The notes under the pieces: model-generated | Seen by the model: the letters and a program-made list of their open reading frames with translations, nothing else | Databases searched by the model: none | What the model was told of the DNA's origin: nothing | Shown: positions 14,101-27,461 of the stretch, in pieces | How the letters are laid out: each line of letters begins with the position of its first letter | How positions within the stretch are numbered: the first letter of the stretch is position 1 | Translations under genes and position numbers: made by a program | Source of the DNA: Rhytidiadelphus loreus | Taxonomy: Eukaryota > Streptophyta > Bryopsida > Hypnales > Hylocomiaceae | Length of the DNA stretch: 64,000 bases | Assembly: GCA_947034895.1 (NCBI GenBank) | Contig: OX344763.1 | Location: 32,549,025 to 32,613,024 of the forward strand | Direction of reading: 5' to 3'

Positions 14101-17100
14101 CTAATGGAATAATTCATTTGTTAATTTTGTCGGGTTAGAGAGTACTCTACATTACCATTACTTCAGGCTCCATGTGTCTATTGGATAGACATATATTTAG
14201 ATGAACTATTATGCTCATTTTGGTTTTCAGAAATGCAGCTTGGAGTCTTTAAAAGTCTCAAATTAACAAATTTAGTGCTTAATTACAATTTTCATAGTTT
14301 ACATTGATTTCCACAGATAATTCTTGCCCTAACAATGATCAATTGTGCTTTGGGGGCTCAAAGTGCAAATATATTAGAGGAGATGTGGAATCAAGGACCT
14401 TGTAGACATTGCTACTTCCCTATGAGCACCATTCCTAGTGATATAGGTTGGGTTGAACATAGTACAAAGATCTGTGAGAGCATATTTTAAGATTGATGAC
14501 ACACAATTGACCTATAAGAAGGTTGTGGAATTCAATTCAATTCTTAACCGGGAAAGGAAGACAACAATTCTTGAATGAAACTTGACAACAAGGTCTTATT
14601 CTTGAAACATGTGCCATGTCCATTTGAAGTGGCCAATGGACTATTGTATTCTTGTTTTCAAATACTTTAGTATTTAAACTAATTAGATTACGAAAATGTT
14701 AATTTTGTCTTAGACACAACTTAGAAAGTTTATAATAATTGATTCACATGCGATTTCTCTCTATATGTCTACACTTGTGACTTACACAATAAAAGATATA
14801 AAATTTAAATATGTTTTTGATGCCACAAATAAAAAAGAAGAACAAACACATCCAAGTTTTGTTGATTGTAAAACCTTGCTCATCGTATAATTCATCAAAA
14901 GTTTTAAAGAAAGGAGTGAACACATTGGAATTTCTAAAGACTTGAACTTGAACTGTAAGACATATTGATTATAAATGGTCTCATTATCAAAACATACCAA
15001 ATTTTTAAAGACCATCTAATTTGGATTAAGCATGGGCTAAAATTTTATATCCATCAATTTTGTTAAATTGGTGCAATTCCATTAAAAGAGTGTAGTAGAC
15101 CTTCAAGCAAGGAAGGAAATGATTCAAATGAAATGTTTTTTAGAGTTAGAAATGGGCAATGGAGGTGGATATCCTAATTTAGTGGTGTATAATCTTGTGT
15201 GAATGAAATGCAATTTGTTTATCTATAAACACAACAAACAAATGCATAAGAGAAAAAATGAGGTCTCTATACAACAACTAAAGCAAACCAACAATCAACA
15301 ATCATGTGTGACATTATATTTATATTTTTTTAACATTTAAAAAGTATATATTTGGGCTTTAGAGAGAACTTGGTCAAGAGTCTAGTGGCCCTCTTTGACA
15401 CCCCCAATTTTTTGTAATGGCATATGGCAAATGGCTCATGGAATATTGCTCATTTTAAAATAATTGACATTTGTAATAGTTGTAGCAATTGAGTGATGTC
15501 TAGTTGATGTTTTTTAATATTGGAATGTAATTTGTACAAGGGATTGAAGATTTCATCCGAGGCAGAAATGACTAATGGAATAATTCATTTGTTAATTTTG
15601 TCGGGTTAGAGGGTAATCTATGTACATTACCATTACTTTTTCTAATATTGGAATGTAATTTGTACATGGAATTGAAGATTTCATCCAAGGCAAGAATGAC
15701 TAATGGAATAATTCATTTGTTAATTTTGTCGGGTTAGAGAGTACTCTACATTACCATTACTTCAGGCTCCATGTGTCTATTGGATAGACATATATTTAGA
15801 TGAACTATTATGCTCATTTTGGTTTTCAGAAATGCAGCTTGGAGTCTTTAAAAGTCTCAAATTAACAAATTTAGTGCTTAATTACAATTTTCATAGTTTA
15901 CATTGATTTCCACAGATAATTCTTGCCCTAACAATGATCAATTGTGCTTTGGGGGCTCAAAGTGCAAATATATTAGAGGAGATGTGGAATCAAGGACCTT
16001 GTAGACATTGCTACTTCCCTATGAGCACCATTCCTAGTGATATAGGTTGGGTTGAACATAGTACAAAGATCTGTGAGAGCATATTTTAAGATTGATGACA
16101 CACAATTGACCTATAAGAAGGTTGTGGAATTCAATTCAATTCTTAACCGGGAAAGGAAGACAACAATTCTTGAATGAAACTTGACAACAAGGTCTTATTC
16201 TTGAAACATGTGCCATGTCCATTTGAAGTGGCCAATGGACTATTGTATTCTTGTTTTCAAATACTTTAGTATTTAAACTAATTAGATTACGAAAATGTTA
16301 ATTTTGTCTTAGACACAACTTAGAAAGTTTATAATAATTGATTCACATGCGATTTCTCTCTATATGTCTACACTTGTGACTTACACAATAAAAGATATAA
16401 AATTTAAATATGTTTTTGATGCCACAAATAAAAAAGAAGAACAAACACATCCAAGTTTTGTTGATTGTAAAACCTTGCTCATCGTATAATTCATCAAAAG
16501 TTTTAAAGAAAGGAGTGAACACATTGGAATTTCTAAAGACTTGAACTTGAACTGTAAGACATATTGATTATAAATGGTCTCATTATCAAAACATACCAAA
16601 TTTTTAAAGACCATCTAATTTGGATTAAGCATGGGCTAAAATTTTATATCCATCAATTTTGTTAAATTGGTGCAATTCCATTAAAAGAGTGTAGTAGACC
16701 TTCAAGCAAGGAAGGAAATGATTCAAATGAAATGTTTTTTAGAGTTAGAAATGGGCAATGGAGGTGGATATCCTAATTTAGTGGTGTATAATCTTGTGTG
16801 AATGAAATGCAATTTGTTTATCTATAAACACAACAAACAAATGCATAAGAGAAAAAATGAGGTCTCTATACAACAACTAAAGCAAACCAACAATCAACAA
16901 TCATGTGTGACATTATATTTATATTTTTTTAACATTTAAAAAGTATATATTTGGGCTTTAGAGAGAACTTGGTCAAGAGTCTAGTGGCCCTCTTTGACAC
17001 CCCCAATTTTTTGTAATGGCATATGGCAAATGGCTCATGGAATATTGCTCATTTTAAAATAATTGACATTTGTAATAGTTGTAGCAATTGAGTGATGTCT

Positions 17101-20100
17101 AGTTGATGTTTTTTAATATTGGAATGTAATTTGTACAAGGGATTGAAGATTTCATCCGAGGCAGAAATGACTAATGGAATAATTCATTTGTTAATTTTGT
17201 CGGGTTAGAGGGTAATCTATGTACATTACCATTACTTTTTCTAATATTGGAATGTAATTTGTACATGGAATTGAAGATTTCATCCAAGGCAAGAATGACT
17301 AATGGAATAATTCATTTGTTAATTTTGTCGGGTTAGAGAGTACTCTACATTACCATTACTTCAGGCTCCATGTGTCTATTGGATAGACATATATTTAGAT
17401 GAACTATTATGCTCATTTTGGTTTTCAGAAATGCAGCTTGGAGTCTTTAAAAGTCTCAAATTAACAAATTTAGTGCTTAATTACAATTTTCATAGTTTAC
17501 ATTGATTTCCACAGATAATTCTTGCCCTAACAATGATCAATTGTGCTTTGGGGGCTCAAAGTGCAAATATATTAGAGGAGATGTGGAATCAAGGACCTTG
17601 TAGACATTGCTACTTCCCTATGAGCACCATTCCTAGTGATATAGGTTGGGTTGAACATAGTACAAAGATCTGTGAGAGCATATTTTAAGATTGATGACAC
17701 ACAATTGACCTATAAGAAGGTTGTGGAATTCAATTCAATTCTTAACCGGGAAAGGAAGACAACAATTCTTGAATGAAACTTGACAACAAGGTCTTATTCT
17801 TGAAACATGTGCCATGTCCATTTGAAGTGGCCAATGGACTATTGTATTCTTGTTTTCAAATACTTTAGTATTTAAACTAATTAGATTACGAAAATGTTAA
17901 TTTTGTCTTAGACACAACTTAGAAAGTTTATAATAATTGATTCACATGCGATTTCTCTCTATATGTCTACACTTGTGACTTACACAATAAAAGATATAAA
18001 ATTTAAATATGTTTTTGATGCCACAAATAAAAAAGAAGAACAAACACATCCAAGTTTTGTTGATTGTAAAACCTTGCTCATCGTATAATTCATCAAAAGT
18101 TTTAAAGAAAGGAGTGAACACATTGGAATTTCTAAAGACTTGAACTTGAACTGTAAGACATATTGATTATAAATGGTCTCATTATCAAAACATACCAAAT
18201 TTTTAAAGACCATCTAATTTGGATTAAGCATGGGCTAAAATTTTATATCCATCAATTTTGTTAAATTGGTGCAATTCCATTAAAAGAGTGTAGTAGACCT
18301 TCAAGCAAGGAAGGAAATGATTCAAATGAAATGTTTTTTAGAGTTAGAAATGGGCAATGGAGGTGGATATCCTAATTTAGTGGTGTATAATCTTGTGTGA
18401 ATGAAATGCAATTTGTTTATCTATAAACACAACAAACAAATGCATAAGAGAAAAAATGAGGTCTCTATACAACAACTAAAGCAAACCAACAATCAACAAT
18501 CATGTGTGACATTATATTTATATTTTTTTAACATTTAAAAAGTATATATTTGGGCTTTAGAGAGAACTTGGTCAAGAGTCTAGTGGCCCTCTTTGACACC
18601 CCCAATTTTTTGTAATGGCATATGGCAAATGGCTCATGGAATATTGCTCATTTTAAAATAATTGACATTTGTAATAGTTGTAGCAATTGAGTGATGTCTA
18701 GTTGATGTTTTTTAATATTGGAATGTAATTTGTACAAGGGATTGAAGATTTCATCCGAGGCAGAAATGACTAATGGAATAATTCATTTGTTAATTTTGTC
18801 GGGTTAGAGGGTAATCTATGTACATTACCATTACTTTTTCTAATATTGGAATGTAATTTGTACATGGAATTGAAGATTTCATCCAAGGCAAGAATGACTA
18901 ATGGAATAATTCATTTGTTAATTTTGTCGGGTTAGAGAGTACTCTACATTACCATTACTTCAGGCTCCATGTGTCTATTGGATAGACATATATTTAGATG
19001 AACTATTATGCTCATTTTGGTTTTCAGAAATGCAGCTTGGAGTCTTTAAAAGTCTCAAATTAACAAATTTAGTGCTTAATTACAATTTTCATAGTTTACA
19101 TTGATTTCCACAGATAATTCTTGCCCTAACAATGATCAATTGTGCTTTGGGGGCTCAAAGTGCAAATATATTAGAGGAGATGTGGAATCAAGGACCTTGT
19201 AGACATTGCTACTTCCCTATGAGCACCATTCCTAGTGATATAGGTTGGGTTGAACATAGTACAAAGATCTGTGAGAGCATATTTTAAGATTGATGACACA
19301 CAATTGACCTATAAGAAGGTTGTGGAATTCAATTCAATTCTTAACCGGGAAAGGAAGACAACAATTCTTGAATGAAACTTGACAACAAGGTCTTATTCTT
19401 GAAACATGTGCCATGTCCATTTGAAGTGGCCAATGGACTATTGTATTCTTGTTTTCAAATACTTTAGTATTTAAACTAATTAGATTACGAAAATGTTAAT
19501 TTTGTCTTAGACACAACTTAGAAAGTTTATAATAATTGATTCACATGCGATTTCTCTCTATATGTCTACACTTGTGACTTACACAATAAAAGATATAAAA
19601 TTTAAATATGTTTTTGATGCCACAAATAAAAAAGAAGAACAAACACATCCAAGTTTTGTTGATTGTAAAACCTTGCTCATCGTATAATTCATCAAAAGTT
19701 TTAAAGAAAGGAGTGAACACATTGGAATTTCTAAAGACTTGAACTTGAACTGTAAGACATATTGATTATAAATGGTCTCATTATCAAAACATACCAAATT
19801 TTTAAAGACCATCTAATTTGGATTAAGCATGGGCTAAAATTTTATATCCATCAATTTTGTTAAATTGGTGCAATTCCATTAAAAGAGTGTAGTAGACCTT
19901 CAAGCAAGGAAGGAAATGATTCAAATGAAATGTTTTTTAGAGTTAGAAATGGGCAATGGAGGTGGATATCCTAATTTAGTGGTGTATAATCTTGTGTGAA
20001 TGAAATGCAATTTGTTTATCTATAAACACAACAAACAAATGCATAAGAGAAAAAATGAGGTCTCTATACAACAACTAAAGCAAACCAACAATCAACAATC

Positions 20101-22733
20101 ATGTGTGACATTATATTTATATTTTTTTAACATTTAAAAAGTATATATTTGGGCTTTAGAGAGAACTTGGTCAAGAGTCTAGTGGCCCTCTTTGACACCC
20201 CCAATTTTTTGTAATGGCATATGGCAAATGGCTCATGGAATATTGCTCATTTTAAAATAATTGACATTTGTAATAGTTGTAGCAATTGAGTGATGTCTAG
20301 TTGATGTTTTTTAATATTGGAATGTAATTTGTACAAGGGATTGAAGATTTCATCCGAGGCAGAAATGACTAATGGAATAATTCATTTGTTAATTTTGTCG
20401 GGTTAGAGGGTAATCTATGTACATTACCATTACTTTTTCTAATATTGGAATGTAATTTGTACATGGAATTGAAGATTTCATCCAAGGCAAGAATGACTAA
20501 TGGAATAATTCATTTGTTAATTTTGTCGGGTTAGAGAGTACTCTACATTACCATTACTTCAGGCTCCATGTGTCTATTGGATAGACATATATTTAGATGA
20601 ACTATTATGCTCATTTTGGTTTTCAGAAATGCAGCTTGGAGTCTTTAAAAGTCTCAAATTAACAAATTTAGTGCTTAATTACAATTTTCATAGTTTACAT
20701 TGATTTCCACAGATAATTCTTGCCCTAACAATGATCAATTGTGCTTTGGGGGCTCAAAGTGCAAATATATTAGAGGAGATGTGGAATCAAGGACCTTGTA
20801 GACATTGCTACTTCCCTATGAGCACCATTCCTAGTGATATAGGTTGGGTTGAACATAGTACAAAGATCTGTGAGAGCATATTTTAAGATTGATGACACAC
20901 AATTGACCTATAAGAAGGTTGTGGAATTCAATTCAATTCTTAACCGGGAAAGGAAGACAACAATTCTTGAATGAAACTTGACAACAAGGTCTTATTCTTG
21001 AAACATGTGCCATGTCCATTTGAAGTGGCCAATGGACTATTGTATTCTTGTTTTCAAATACTTTAGTATTTAAACTAATTAGATTACGAAAATGTTAATT
21101 TTGTCTTAGACACAACTTAGAAAGTTTATAATAATTGATTCACATGCGATTTCTCTCTATATGTCTACACTTGTGACTTACACAATAAAAGATATAAAAT
21201 TTAAATATGTTTTTGATGCCACAAATAAAAAAGAAGAACAAACACATCCAAGTTTTGTTGATTGTAAAACCTTGCTCATCGTATAATTCATCAAAAGTTT
21301 TAAAGAAAGGAGTGAACACATTGGAATTTCTAAAGACTTGAACTTGAACTGTAAGACATATTGATTATAAATGGTCTCATTATCAAAACATACCAAATTT
21401 TTAAAGACCATCTAATTTGGATTAAGCATGGGCTAAAATTTTATATCCATCAATTTTGTTAAATTGGTGCAATTCCATTAAAAGAGTGTAGTAGACCTTC
21501 AAGCAAGGAAGGAAATGATTCAAATGAAATGTTTTTTAGAGTTAGAAATGGGCAATGGAGGTGGATATCCTAATTTAGTGGTGTATAATCTTGTGTGAAT
21601 GAAATGCAATTTGTTTATCTATAAACACAACAAACAAATGCATAAGAGAAAAAATGAGGTCTCTATACAACAACTAAAGCAAACCAACAATCAACAATCA
21701 TGTGTGACATTATATTTATATTTTTTTAACATTTAAAAAGTATATATTTGGGCTTTAGAGAGAACTTGGTCAAGAGTCTAGTGGCCCTCTTTGACACCCC
21801 CAATTTTTTGTAATGGCATATGGCAAATGGCTCATGGAATATTGCTCATTTTAAAATAATTGACATTTGTAATAGTTGTAGCAATTGAGTGATGTCTAGT
21901 TGATGTTTTTTAATATTGGAATGTAATTTGTACAAGGGATTGAAGATTTCATCCGAGGCAGAAATGACTAATGGAATAATTCATTTGTTAATTTTGTCGG
22001 GTTAGAGGGTAATCTATGTACATTACCATTACTTTTTCTAATATTGGAATGTAATTTGTACATGGAATTGAAGATTTCATCCAAGGCAAGAATGACTAAT
22101 GGAATAATTCATTTGTTAATTTTGTCGGGTTAGAGAGTACTCTACATTACCATTACTTCAGGCTCCATGTGTCTATTGGATAGACATATATTTAGATGAA
22201 CTATTATGCTCATTTTGGTTTTCAGAAATGCAGCTTGGAGTCTTTAAAAGTCTCAAATTAACAAATTTAGTGCTTAATTACAATTTTCATAGTTTACATT
22301 GATTTCCACAGATAATTCTTGCCCTAACAATGATCAATTGTGCTTTGGGGGCTCAAAGTGCAAATATATTAGAGGAGATGTGGAATCAAGGACCTTGTAG
22401 ACATTGCTACTTCCCTATGAGCACCATTCCTAGTGATATAGGTTGGGTTGAACATAGTACAAAGATCTGTGAGAGCATATTTTAAGATTGATGACACACA
22501 ATTGACCTATAAGAAGGTTGTGGAATTCAATTCAATTCTTAACCGGGAAAGGAAGACAACAATTCTTGAATGAAACTTGACAACAAGGTCTTATTCTTGA
22601 AACATGTGCCATGTCCATTTGAAGTGGCCAATGGACTATTGTATTCTTGTTTTCAAATACTTTAGTATTTAAACTAATTAGATTACGAAAATGTTAATTT
22701 TGTCTTAGACACAACTTAGAAAGTTTATAATAA
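5145..22733 (+). repeat. Satellite copies 2 to 12 (eleven apparently identical 1599-bp units)
   Basis: Eleven units totalling exactly 11 x 1599 bp. Each also encodes the same 77-codon ATG-started frame on the minus strand (5188-5421 and every 1599 bp after). That frame has no recognisable domain and is probably fortuitous. I saw no differences among these copies at the places I compared. That indicates either very recent amplification or strong homogenisation; an assembly built from a consensus unit would look the same. Confidence 0.9.
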
Positions 22734-23153
22734 TTGATTCACATGCGATTTCTCTCTATATGTCTACACTTGTGACTTACACAATAAAAGATATAAAATT
22801 TAAATATGTTTTTGATGCCACAAATAAAAAAGAAGAACAAACACATCCAAGTTTTGTTGATTGTAAAACCTTGCTCATCGTATAATTCATCAAAAGTTTT
22901 AAAGAAAGGAGTGAACACATTGGAATTTCTAAAGACTTGAACTTGAACTGTAAGACATATTGATTATAAATGGTCTCATTATCAAAACATACCAAATTTT
23001 TAAAGACCATCTAATTTGGATTAAGCATGGGCTAAAATTTTATATCCATCAATTTTGTTAAATTGGTGCAATTCCATTAAAAGAGTGTAGTAGACCTTCA
23101 AGCAAGGAAGGAAATGATTTTAAGAGTTAGAGATGGATAATGGGGGTGGATAT
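22734..23153 (+). repeat. Satellite copy 13, left part
   Basis: The head of the 13th unit runs to the insertion point at GTGGATAT (23146-23153). Its last ~35 bp differ from the other copies: a 14-bp net deletion after GGAAATGATT and several substitutions. The right part of the same unit resumes at 27462. Confidence 0.9.
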
Positions 23154-24389
23154 TGTGGGCGCTTATTTATCCACCCTTGGCAAACACAACCAGGTTCTTG
23201 TTCTATGGTAAACTTCTATCATAGTGGGTGCCTAACATTGATTCATTGTGCCTTCCAAGCAATGTGTTTGTCTTCCTGATAGTGGTTCCTATGAGATCAA
23301 AGTTGGCTAGTTCCTATACAAATTGTTATGCTATGGGATTTGATGCTTAAGGTTTTACAAGTCTAATCTATCTTGGTAAGATAAAAGGCCATCTCATGTC
23401 ATTTCTAAAAACCTAAAACTCATCTAGTTTAGACACTTTGGTGAGAGGTTATAGGTGGATGAAGTTTTAGCCAAGTGGCACTCTAAACTTCATCCAAGAT
23501 TTTCCAAGGGTTCATCATTTCAAATGGAGATGAACTTTGATCTAAAGACCCAACTTCTTAGTTTCTATCTAAGCACTAATTTTTGACTTGGATGGATGAA
23601 TTCTCCAAGAGTTCATCCATTATTGTTCCAAACTTCATCCGTCTATATCTTTTGTGTTATGATTCTGATACCTACGTGTTTTATGTTTTTGAAAACCCCT
23701 TGACACCTACTCTAAGATTCTTTTTTCAAATTTTACCTGACCTATGTCCTACTAGTACCTAGCTCTCGGCCCTACCTAGTAATGGACACCTAAAGGGCTT
23801 GTATAAGGAGAAAAAGTTTAAGTTCTTACCCTAGCGTGGAGGTCCATGATTAGGCTAGTTAAGTTCCTCTCCTCTACCATTGTAAATCGCACAGAAGGTC
23901 TTACCAGTTGGTTAAATATCCTTTGGTAATGACCTTATGTTTATAGAAGACCCTATCTTTCCCCTAACTTCCCTTCTTTTCTTTCCGCCTCATCCCTTGT
24001 GCCTCATTAATTGCGGTGGTTGGGCACTACTTGAGGCACTACCAACTCGTTTACGTAGTTCTAAATGTGGGCTAACTACCACTTACGTCCCAACCCACCT
24101 CTTATGCATCAATTTATCCTAATGGTGGAGGGGGATTCTTGGGATTTCTCCCTATCTTCTTAACCCTCCCTATCTAAGCCGTCTTTCCTCTCTCTCACTT
24201 CGTCTTTTGAGCTTCAAGCTTGCCCATGTAGAGTTCTTGTTGTTGCATGGAGGTTTGAAAGAGATTGAGGATACTATGACTTGGAGAGTGGTGGGATAGA
24301 GGTGTTCCCTTGCGTTGTTACTTGTCTATGCTTTTTTATTTCCCATTTTCCTTTGTTCTACCTTTTCCTATACTACTCCAACCTCTACT

Positions 24390-24540
24390 TTCTTGCATAT
24401 GCTCTTCTATCTCCTATTGTTTCTTGCGCTAGCTTTTCCTATGCTACTTTGACCTCTAATATCTTGTCTATGCTCTTCTATTTTCTATTCTCTCTTATGC
24501 TACCCTTTCCTATACTACTCTAACTCCTAATTTCTAGCTT
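24390..24540 (+). repeat. Pyrimidine-rich degenerate tandem repeat inside the 4.3-kb element
   Basis: Words such as CTATGCTCTTCTAT, TTTTCCTATRCTACT and CTCTAAT recur three to four times over 150 bp. The relative at 47426-50815 has its own version of this tandem tract in the corresponding place (48600-48735), so it is a family feature rather than random. Confidence 0.6.
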
Positions 24541-24644
24541 TATAATTTTATCTTCCCCCTACTTATGTTTTTGTTTCTTAGATGGACTAATAGTAATAGA
24601 AGGACCCCTCCCCCCAAAACCAACCCCCACCACAAAAGATGGAG

Positions 24645-24785
24645 CTGCTAGGAGCCCAAGCTGCGGGAAGTCCCGTTGGCTTGGTGTAGAGCCCGACTGG
24701 CTGAGTGCTAAGTCCGGCTGGAAGCCCGACTAGCTTACTGTTGAGTTCGGTTGGGAGCTTGGTTGGTTGGTACTGAAGTTTGCTT
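24645..24785. repeat. GC-rich degenerate tandem repeat (GCCCGACTGGCT-like)
   Basis: Short degenerate units around GAGCCCGACTGGCTGAGTGC, AAGTCCGGCTGGAAGCCCGA and GAGTTCGGTTGGGAGC. A related tract reappears at 25425-25525. The second family copy has a GC-rich tandem tract at the same relative place (48790-48905). Frames across it are low complexity and not credible genes. Confidence 0.6.
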
Positions 24786-24829
24786 GCTGGTATTATGACC
24801 CTTATCACAATCTCTGATGGATGAATGCA

Positions 24830-24915
24830 TTGAGAGATAGATGATTGATAACTGGTCATGTTGACCAAAGATGTATGATTGATGACTGGTCATGTTGACT
24901 AGAGATGGATGAATG
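24830..24915 (+). repeat. Short tandem duplication (ACTGGTCATGTTGAC)
   Basis: Two imperfect units: ATGATTGATAACTGGTCATG followed by TTGACCAAAGATG, then ATGATTGATGACTGGTCATG followed by TTGACTAGAGATG. It is internal to the 4.3-kb element. Confidence 0.65.
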
Positions 24916-27461
24916 CGATGATGGATAACTAATTCATGATGTAATGTGAATTAGTCGATAAGCAAAAATTGATTGGAGATAGACATCTTTCGGTGATAGA
25001 TTTATGCACTGGAGTTTGGCAACTCAAGTTGGATGACAAGTGCAATGGATAGAAATCTCCAGACAATGGATTTGTGAAGTGGAACTTGGAGTTAGACAAC
25101 TTCAAGTAGAAGATCAAGATTAGATGAGATAGGAATGAATACTTAGAATACTTCTAAGTATAACTAAGACTATTACTTTAGTGGATGGTTCTAGATAGAA
25201 TCAAGAATAGAAAGCTAAAGATAAAAATAAAGACCTAGTCTTTATTCGATATATAAGATAGAGCTCGGGGGTGAGGAGGCTCTCTCTTTGATGAGGATTG
25301 ATCTCTTTCTATGGTTGGGTGGTTTGAGCTCTTGTGAAATGTTATGTTAATAAATATATTTGTGTCTTTATTGTGCTTCCATTGTTATTTGAAGTTACGG
25401 ATAATAGGAGGTACATAATAGCTGGTGTTGGGCTTGGTTGCTGGTGTTGAAGCCCGGCTGGCTGGATGCTTGAGTTGATGATGGGTGCCCAACTACTAGG
25501 TGTTGAGTTGACTGGGTGGCCAGTAAATGGCAAAAACACAAAAGGATAATCATGAAAGAAAAGAATGTCACCAAAACCACAAGGAAAAAAAAAAGAGAAG
25601 GGAGGGACAAGACACCCTTCCAACCTCCACTCTTGATGTTGCCTATTTTTTGGACACTAAACTTTGACTTGCCTCCAATATGTTTTAGAAACTAAACTTT
25701 AGAGTGGATCCTTCAGGCAAATCGAGGTCAAGTCGTTTAGTTGGTTTTGGCATCAAATCTAGGATTTTTCCTTACCTTTAGTGTTCAAAGCTCTGCCATT
25801 TGAAAGTTTAACACACGGTCTAGTATTTGGGCTGGTTAAGAAAGGTAGAGTCTTGTTACCAAAAAAAGGGACCACCCCACTCTTTTCCTAACTAAGAGAA
25901 GGAGGACTAGACATGACACACCGCATAAGACTTTGGTTAGTAACAAGGATGGATGCGACGAGGTGGTTAGTCGCAAGTAGTTAGTATTGTAAGTGCAACA
26001 AAGGACTAGAGGCCCTCCAAAGCAGCATCATCAAGGTACAGTGGAGGATGAGCTCTAGAATTAGTACAATATAAAGAGTCAAACAAGTAAAGGAACTGAC
26101 CAACTCAACACAACGCTTGTAAGTGAAAAAACATAGACACCCCATCCAAAGTGATAATAAGGTGTAGAGGGACCCTCGAAATCCTCTACACTCCTCAAGA
26201 AACACCAACAATGACTCAAAAAAGAAACTAAAAACATTGCTTAAAGGTTTTGGCCAAAATGGCCAAAATCTTCAATATAAAGTGAACCCAACGGTCCCAA
26301 GTACAAGAAAAGGGGTGTTTTGAGAGGAAGAAAGGTGCCCTTTTATATTCTTCCGGGCACTCTCCTCCCCTCTTTCTAACCTAGGTAACCCTATCACTTT
26401 AGATTTTCATCTTTATCTTTTAGGATTTTTACCTCATTAAAATTTTTACGCTGGTCCTAATCTCTAATTTTTAGAATTCAACTCCAAATCACAGACGGAT
26501 TGCGTCATTGCCCATTTATAGTCTAAAAGATCTCCTACCCCATGTTTCTCTCACGAAAAATTTATCAACAACTAGTGCCAATTAGGATTAGTAAAAAGGT
26601 AAAAATTTAACTTTTGGAGGTTACCTTTTCTGACCAAGGTGACTAGCTAGGGTTGTTAGGAGGGCTCTTGGAGTAAGAAAAGACTCCTTATTGACTTCGT
26701 TCCCACTTCGTGTGCTCCCGGGATGCTGGTCAATTCTACGTAAATCCTGCCATATTTGACATTTGGAGGAATGTCGGTGATTTGGACACCTCCTGCTATT
26801 AAAATACTTTGAAACTAGTTGGGGCCTGTTATTAACATAAAAGAAACTAAGGTAATTTTTAGTGAGATTTTATCGCAACCCGAGAATTTCCCATGAATTT
26901 TCACTCATAGGGTTAAATGGTTGACTGTCTAAAAAAGGAATCTCTACAAGTCAAAAAATTCCGAAACTTCTTGGGGAACCTCTCATGGAGTTTTCCAAGG
27001 GGTGCGTGGCGTCTTGTGTTAGTCTTGCACACGATTGGCAGGAAGGTAAACCGATCTTCTTTAATTTACTAGCAGTCATAGAATCTTTTCTATACGAGGG
27101 AATCTTGGCAAATGGATTTTTCTTTTGACTTCCTAACATGCTTATGATTCTAGAGCACTATCCGGTAGTTATAGATTCCTCTACTGACCTATCTTGAGAA
27201 AGTGACTCTTGCATGCTAACAATTGGGGTTTCCAATATTTCGTTGATGAGATGGGAAAATTGAAACCTATCTTTGGAGATTTATGTAAGGATATTCCTAT
27301 CTCTCCTATGATCAATTTAGCCAAGCCTGGTCATATGCATTGGATTTTAGGCTATTTAGGTAAGTTTCCTACAAGCCTATTGATTCCCACTACTTCGTGG
27401 TTCTAACCTATGTACAAGTGGGTTTGGAGGGTATTCTAAGGATAAAAGTCTATTTATATAT

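Larger units (their letters stand above)
23154..27461. mobile_element. 4.3-kb unclassified repeat element inserted in satellite copy 13
   Basis: The satellite unit is interrupted exactly between two copies of GTGGATAT (23146-23153 and 27462-27469), an 8-bp target duplication (9 bp with one mismatch). The insert begins TGTGGGCGCTTATTTATCC and ends GGATAAAAGTCTATTTATAT. A diverged relative lies at 47426-50815 with matching ends (TGTGGGCACTTATTTATCC and GGATAAAATTATATTTAT) and collinear blocks such as GTGCCTTCCAAGCAAT, CTAGAGGCCCTCCAAAGC and TTGCATGCTAACAATTGGGG. No reverse transcriptase, integrase or transposase was recognised, and no long terminal inverted or direct repeats were seen. The 8-9 bp duplication suggests a cut-and-paste DNA element (hAT or Mutator type) or an unusual non-autonomous element. 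A solo LTR is less likely because the 3' end is not CA. Confidence 0.8.

Noticed and set aside
23154..27461. Solo LTR of a retrotransposon
   Set aside because: It begins with TG but does not end in CA, and the duplication is 8-9 bp instead of 5 bp.
23154..27461. Helitron
   Set aside because: Helitrons insert between A and T without target duplication, begin TC and end CTRR with a hairpin. None of this fits.
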